Source: Schizochytrium sp. CCTCC M209059
Lineage: Eukaryota; Sar; Bigyra; Thraustochytrida; Thraustochytriidae
Direction: 5' to 3'
Assembly (NCBI GenBank): GCA_000818945.1
Contig: KN805423.1
Coordinates: 195,363-228,256, forward strand
DNA: 32,894 nt
The notes under the pieces are model-generated. The model was not told where the DNA came from and did no database searches. It worked only from the letters and a program-made list of their open reading frames with translations. This document shows positions 29,685-32,894 of the stretch, one piece after another. Within the stretch, counting starts at the first letter, position 1, and the number at the start of each line of letters is the position of its first letter. The position numbers and the translations under genes are program-made.

Positions 29685-30632
29685 GCTGGCTGGGTCGGTG
29701 GCGATCGGAGACTGCTCTTGCGTTTGCAGCGGCGCGGCAACGAGAGGATCTTTGTTCGGGAGAACGAGCCTCACTCTGACTTGAAGTCGAGTTGGGAAAG
29801 CGGCGGGGGAACGTGCACGCGCTGGCCGGCCAGTACTAGCGATAGCAGTAGTGCTCAGTAGGAATGGTGCACACCCCGAAGGTAACCCGCAAGTAGGTAA
29901 AGTAAGCAAGCAACTCTGTCGCGTTGGGACCGCAGGTCGGCGCACGGGGAAGCACCCAGAGAGGTCCAGGCTTTGAGCAGGTCGACGTGCTCTGTGCGAG
30001 TCGCTGCGAGGCGAATGGTCACCAGCCAAGACTGACGCCGGGTGAATAGCGCGAGGCGGAAGGACACGTAGACAGACAGGAAGACAGGTGACCGGAGAAA
30101 TGTCGAGCTCGAATTGTTCATTAGTTGCGGCGTGCACTTCTGAAAGCTTGCTGACTGTCTCCGCATGAACCTTTCTCAGTCCATTCACCGAGTCATGCGA
30201 AATGACGTTAGCTCAGCTCCATCCTGGCAGCCGAAGCAAGGTAGACTTTTATGGATTCTTAAAAGACGCAGTTCGTGAGAGAACTGGGCGATGGCCTCTC
30301 CTCGTTGTCAGGGGTTCTAAACACCAGACCTGTCCGGTTTTGCTTTGATCGGTGCGCGGCCGCGGCAGCGTGATCGTGCCCCCGAGGGCGTACGCCGGCC
30401 GAAAGGGCGCGGGCGTGCGGGCTGTCGCTGCAAAATTGCTTCGGCCCGGCAAAGACCTATTTAGCAGGCAGAACCGAGACCTGCGTCGCCCAGGGCGGCC
30501 GTGCGGGCCTTGCGGGTGCGTGGAGGGCGTGACAAGGCCATGGGCGTGCTGCGTAGATGGGGTGGATGCTGAGTTGGCGGAAAGGCATTGGAAAGATCTT
30601 TATTTGTCGTTAGGTACAGGGTTAGCAAGTCG
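29685..30632. other. Upstream region of the HET/TIR-like-TPR gene
   Basis: The helical frame of the downstream gene stays open to 30188 but is Pro/Arg/Leu-rich without an ATG, so it is probably leader or promoter. 30340-30560 is very GC-rich with no recognised gene. Confidence 0.45.
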
Positions 30633-31240
30633 TTAACCCTTCGACCTCTGCTTCTTGAGGGCTTGCTTCATGTTGGCTAGCTTGAACTGCTTGTCGTTCG
30701 GAAACGGCATCACACTTCAGTCTACCTCGGTCTGACTCCACTTCTCGCGGAAGTAGTGGAAGGCATCCATCGTGGACAAGGATTGCTCGAGTCCTTCTTG
30801 GGAGCGTTGCGGTCCAGCCGGTGACGCTTATGCTTGGAAGCACGCTCTTCTGCTGGCGCGCTGCTTTGTGTGCTTTGCTTTGCTTGTCCATGGTCAGCCG
30901 ATTGCCGAGCTCTTCGCATCTGTACCCACTTTTGATGATGATCTTGTCCTGGAGGAAATTGGTTGGCTTCGGCCCTTCGAGCGCGGTCTATGCGGTCTCA
31001 GTGGTGCCCTACTTGATCCGAAAGTAGTTGAGGGTTTTATCCACCATGATGGCTTTTCGAAGAGTGGTAATGATGCGCTTGCCCCGCTGAGGTGTCAAGA
31101 GGCCGACCCTTCTATCAAAAGCCTGAAGACATGTTGACTTTCTGTGTTAATGTTGGCACATTCATAGACTGGAAAAGAGTAGCGCTTCTCCAAGCTTTCG
31201 AGAATACGTGAAGTGGCGCTTTTGTCTCGAATGCCCTACA
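30633..31240 (-). pseudogene. Degraded gene remnant, family unknown
   Basis: Protein-like pieces follow one another on the minus strand in changing frames: IRDKSATSRILESLEKRYSF and VYECANINTESQHVFRLLIE (about 31100-31230); DRRVGLLTPQRGKRIITTLR and KAIMVDKTLNYFRIK, then TAG and later TAG again, then KPTNFLQDKIIIKSGYRCEE (about 30905-31105); KQSKAHKAARQQKS; and finally MDAFHYFREKWSQTEVD, a TGA where Trp would fit, and MPFPNDKQFKLANMKQALKK ending at TAA (30633-30635). At least three in-frame stops and two frame changes. The basic, helical composition would suit a transposon-derived or nucleic-acid-binding protein, but I recognise no signature. It sits between the two HET/TIR-like-TPR genes. Confidence 0.45.
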
Positions 31241-31863
31241 GTGCCAGAATCAGGACCGCCACCATAGGCGGCAACGGCGTATACAATCTGCGCAGTTTCG
31301 CGCGCAGCTGCTACGATCCCACCTGCCAACACGAACTCACTTCGAGCAGGAACTCTATAATCAGCAACTTTTGGGGTAACATGATGATTTTAAGGTGAAG
31401 AGCTTGCTTCCGACTCCGACTCCAGCGAAGACGACAAACCAAGACGAGAACGACGAACTTGACTGCCGGTGAACACGCATGCGAACATATGTGCGTATGT
31501 GAGTCATGGAGTTGCGTCAAGATTGTGCTTTTTCTACTTTAATTAAAAATGATGATTCTTTGGGGGCCTCGAAATTGCTCTTGCAAATGGAAAGTGAAAG
31601 GCTATCTTCTCCAGCCACAGGTTTGAAACAGGTGCGCAACAACTGCTATGTTTCAAGCACCCGAAGCGCGTGTAGCTTTAAAGGATAAGCCAGGTCCCCC
31701 TCTTCTCCTTCAAGAAGAACAAAATCTCTCATTCCCTTGAGAAACCCTCTCCATCGTAAAGTGACTTGCAGATCCTTGTTGGGGTGGCGTAGAACCGGAC
31801 TAGCGAATGATTCTACCGCTACCAGTGATTACCACCTTAATTGTCAATTTCTATTGTCTGGTT
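31241..31863. other. Spacer downstream of the second HET/TIR-like-TPR gene
   Basis: Mixed composition with no supported gene. The short frames at 31213-31398 and 31506-31688 show no recognisable content. No further TPR units were found here, so the array of the gene ending at 31864 is not continued in another frame nearby. Confidence 0.45.
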
Positions 31864-32894
31864 TTACATTTTTCTTTTGCTCCAAAGGCACGCTAGTTTT
31901 TGCAGCGAGAACCATCTTTTCGTGCTCGCTTGCATTCTCTCTCTTGTGATTCGCATGTTGTTGAGCGTGTTGGCCACTGAGGGATGCCGGTCGCCAAGAC
32001 TTTCCTTGCTGATAGATAAATCTTCCTCGTAGTACACCAAGGCCTCCTCGTAGCGGCCTTGTGAGTCATACACACTGGCGATGTTGTGGAGCGTGGTCGC
32101 CATTAAGGGATGCTGGTCGCCAAGACTTTCCTTGCTGATAGACAGCGCTTCCTCGTAGTACGCCAAGGCCTCCTCGTAGCGGCCTTGTGAGTTATACACG
32201 TTGGCGATGTTGTTGAGCGTGGCCGCCACAAGGGGATGCCGGTCGCCATGACTTTCCTTGTAAATCGACATTGCTTCCTCGTAGTACGTCAGGGCCTCAT
32301 TCAATACACTCTGGCTCTTGAAAAGAGCCCCCGCACTCCGAAGAATATCCGCTAGATCTTTCTCATCTTCTCGCTGTCGTGCTTTGCCGACTGCTTGTCG
32401 CGCCATTTGCAGATGCCACTCCCGCACACGGCCGTTCACCACCATATTCAGCGTTGTAAAGTTCCCGTCGACTTTTCCGACAGCATCATCGATCATTTTT
32501 TTGTCTTCAGCTTTGTAGCACTTGGCGTTGCGCATATCATTGTTGTCTGCCATGATCTTGGCAATCTCGGAAGGATTCTTACGAAGGTGCTCCTCGAATC
32601 CCTCCTCCTCCCCGGGTGTAACAGCAATCTGCAGAGGTCTCTTGGTCTTTACGGCTCCCAGCACCTCCCACACGCACCATGCGCGCTGCAGAGGAGCTGG
32701 GGTGTCCCATCGGTCAAAAAACACCACCAGCTCATCAAACCTGGCGATGGCGCGATGGAGCCCAATCGTCATGTACTCCTCATAGGCCTTTTTCGTTTCA
32801 TCAGACGTACCTCCGTCGCGACGTGTGAGTTCTGGCTGGTTGGCGCTGAAGATGTCGAGCCACACAAAGGCGGACTCAGCTTTATCGCCGAAGT
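31864..32894 (-). CDS. HET/TIR-like-TPR protein, 5' part cut by the window end
   Basis: The open frame reaches the right edge of the window without a start; only the C-terminal 343 residues or so are seen. It begins in FGDKAESAFVWLDIFSANQ, followed by LHRAIARFDELVVFFDRWD, PAPLQRAWCVWEVLGAV, a GEEEGFEEHL segment and RNAKCYKAEDKKMIDDAV. This is the same domain, in the same order, as in the gene at 28362-29684, with FVWLDIFSANQ and RAWCVWE better matching the common form. A helical linker leads to three TPRs of 42 residues (EALTYYEEAMSIYKE; EEALAYYEEALSISKESLGD; EEALVYYEEDLSISKESLGD). The next unit stops after TLNNM and is replaced by 29 unrelated residues (RITRERMQAS ... SKRKM) before TAA, so the array looks truncated. 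Same orientation as its neighbour paralogue about 1.7 kb away. Confidence 0.8.
   Translation of the reverse strand, partial: FGDKAESAFVWLDIFSANQPELTRRDGGTSDETKKAYEEYMTIGLHRAIARFDELVVFFDRWDTPAPLQRAWCVWEVLGAVKTKRPLQIAVTPGEEEGFEEHLRKNPSEIAKIMADNNDMRNAKCYKAEDKKMIDDAVGKVDGNFTTLNMVVNGRVREWHLQMARQAVGKARQREDEKDLADILRSAGALFKSQSVLNEALTYYEEAMSIYKESHGDRHPLVAATLNNIANVYNSQGRYEEALAYYEEALSISKESLGDQHPLMATTLHNIASVYDSQGRYEEALVYYEEDLSISKESLGDRHPSVANTLNNMRITRERMQASTKRWFSLQKLACLWSKRKM

Overview
The window looks like nuclear DNA of a flagellated, intron-poor, GC-rich protist. It uses the standard genetic code, with TAA, TAG and TGA all ending well-supported genes. It carries an axonemal dynein intermediate chain, a DNMT2-type methyltransferase, a complex III subunit and Kinesin-light-chain-type TPR arrays. 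My best guess is a stramenopile, most likely a thraustochytrid/labyrinthulomycete. That placement is inference; no rRNA or tRNA gene was seen.

Layout. 1-3723: GC-rich, simple-repeat-dense DNA with no convincing gene. 3724-4287 (-): small acidic conserved-looking protein of unknown function. 4793-5167: a ~180-bp element duplicated in tandem. 5567-7525 (-): Mss116/RH31-like DEAD-box RNA helicase, divergent from 8164-9678 (+), a DNMT2/TRDMT1 tRNA methyltransferase homologue. 10100-13264 (-): DNAI4/WDR78 (IC138)-like inner-arm dynein intermediate chain, divergent from 13757-14922 (+), an intron-containing polytopic membrane protein with an acidic tail. 15322-17990: a graveyard of frameshifted gene and transposase fragments, including a DDE (Tc1/mariner-type) remnant present twice in inverted orientation. 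18004-20346 (+): Q/H/P-rich protein with a C-terminal histone-fold-like domain. 21038-21301 (+): QCR8 of complex III. 22038-24926 (+): ELMO-domain protein interrupted by 185 perfect CAG repeats read as polyalanine. 25759-29684 (-) and 31864 to the window end (-): two paralogous proteins with a HET/TIR-like N-terminal domain followed by 42-residue TPRs, with another degraded gene between them.

The left two-thirds is ordinary housekeeping and flagellar gene content arranged partly as divergent pairs. The right third is accessory. The two HET/TIR-like-TPR genes are the best candidates for an under-described system. They pair a short effector-like domain with a repeat array that is being actively rewritten: six tandem 126-bp units appear identical even at synonymous sites. 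This resembles the concerted evolution of repeat domains in fungal NLR/heterokaryon-incompatibility receptors. One copy is frameshifted between effector and array; the other has a truncated array and runs off the window. The second most striking object is the uninterrupted (CAG)185 tract, which encodes most of a 189-residue alanine run inside an ELMO protein.
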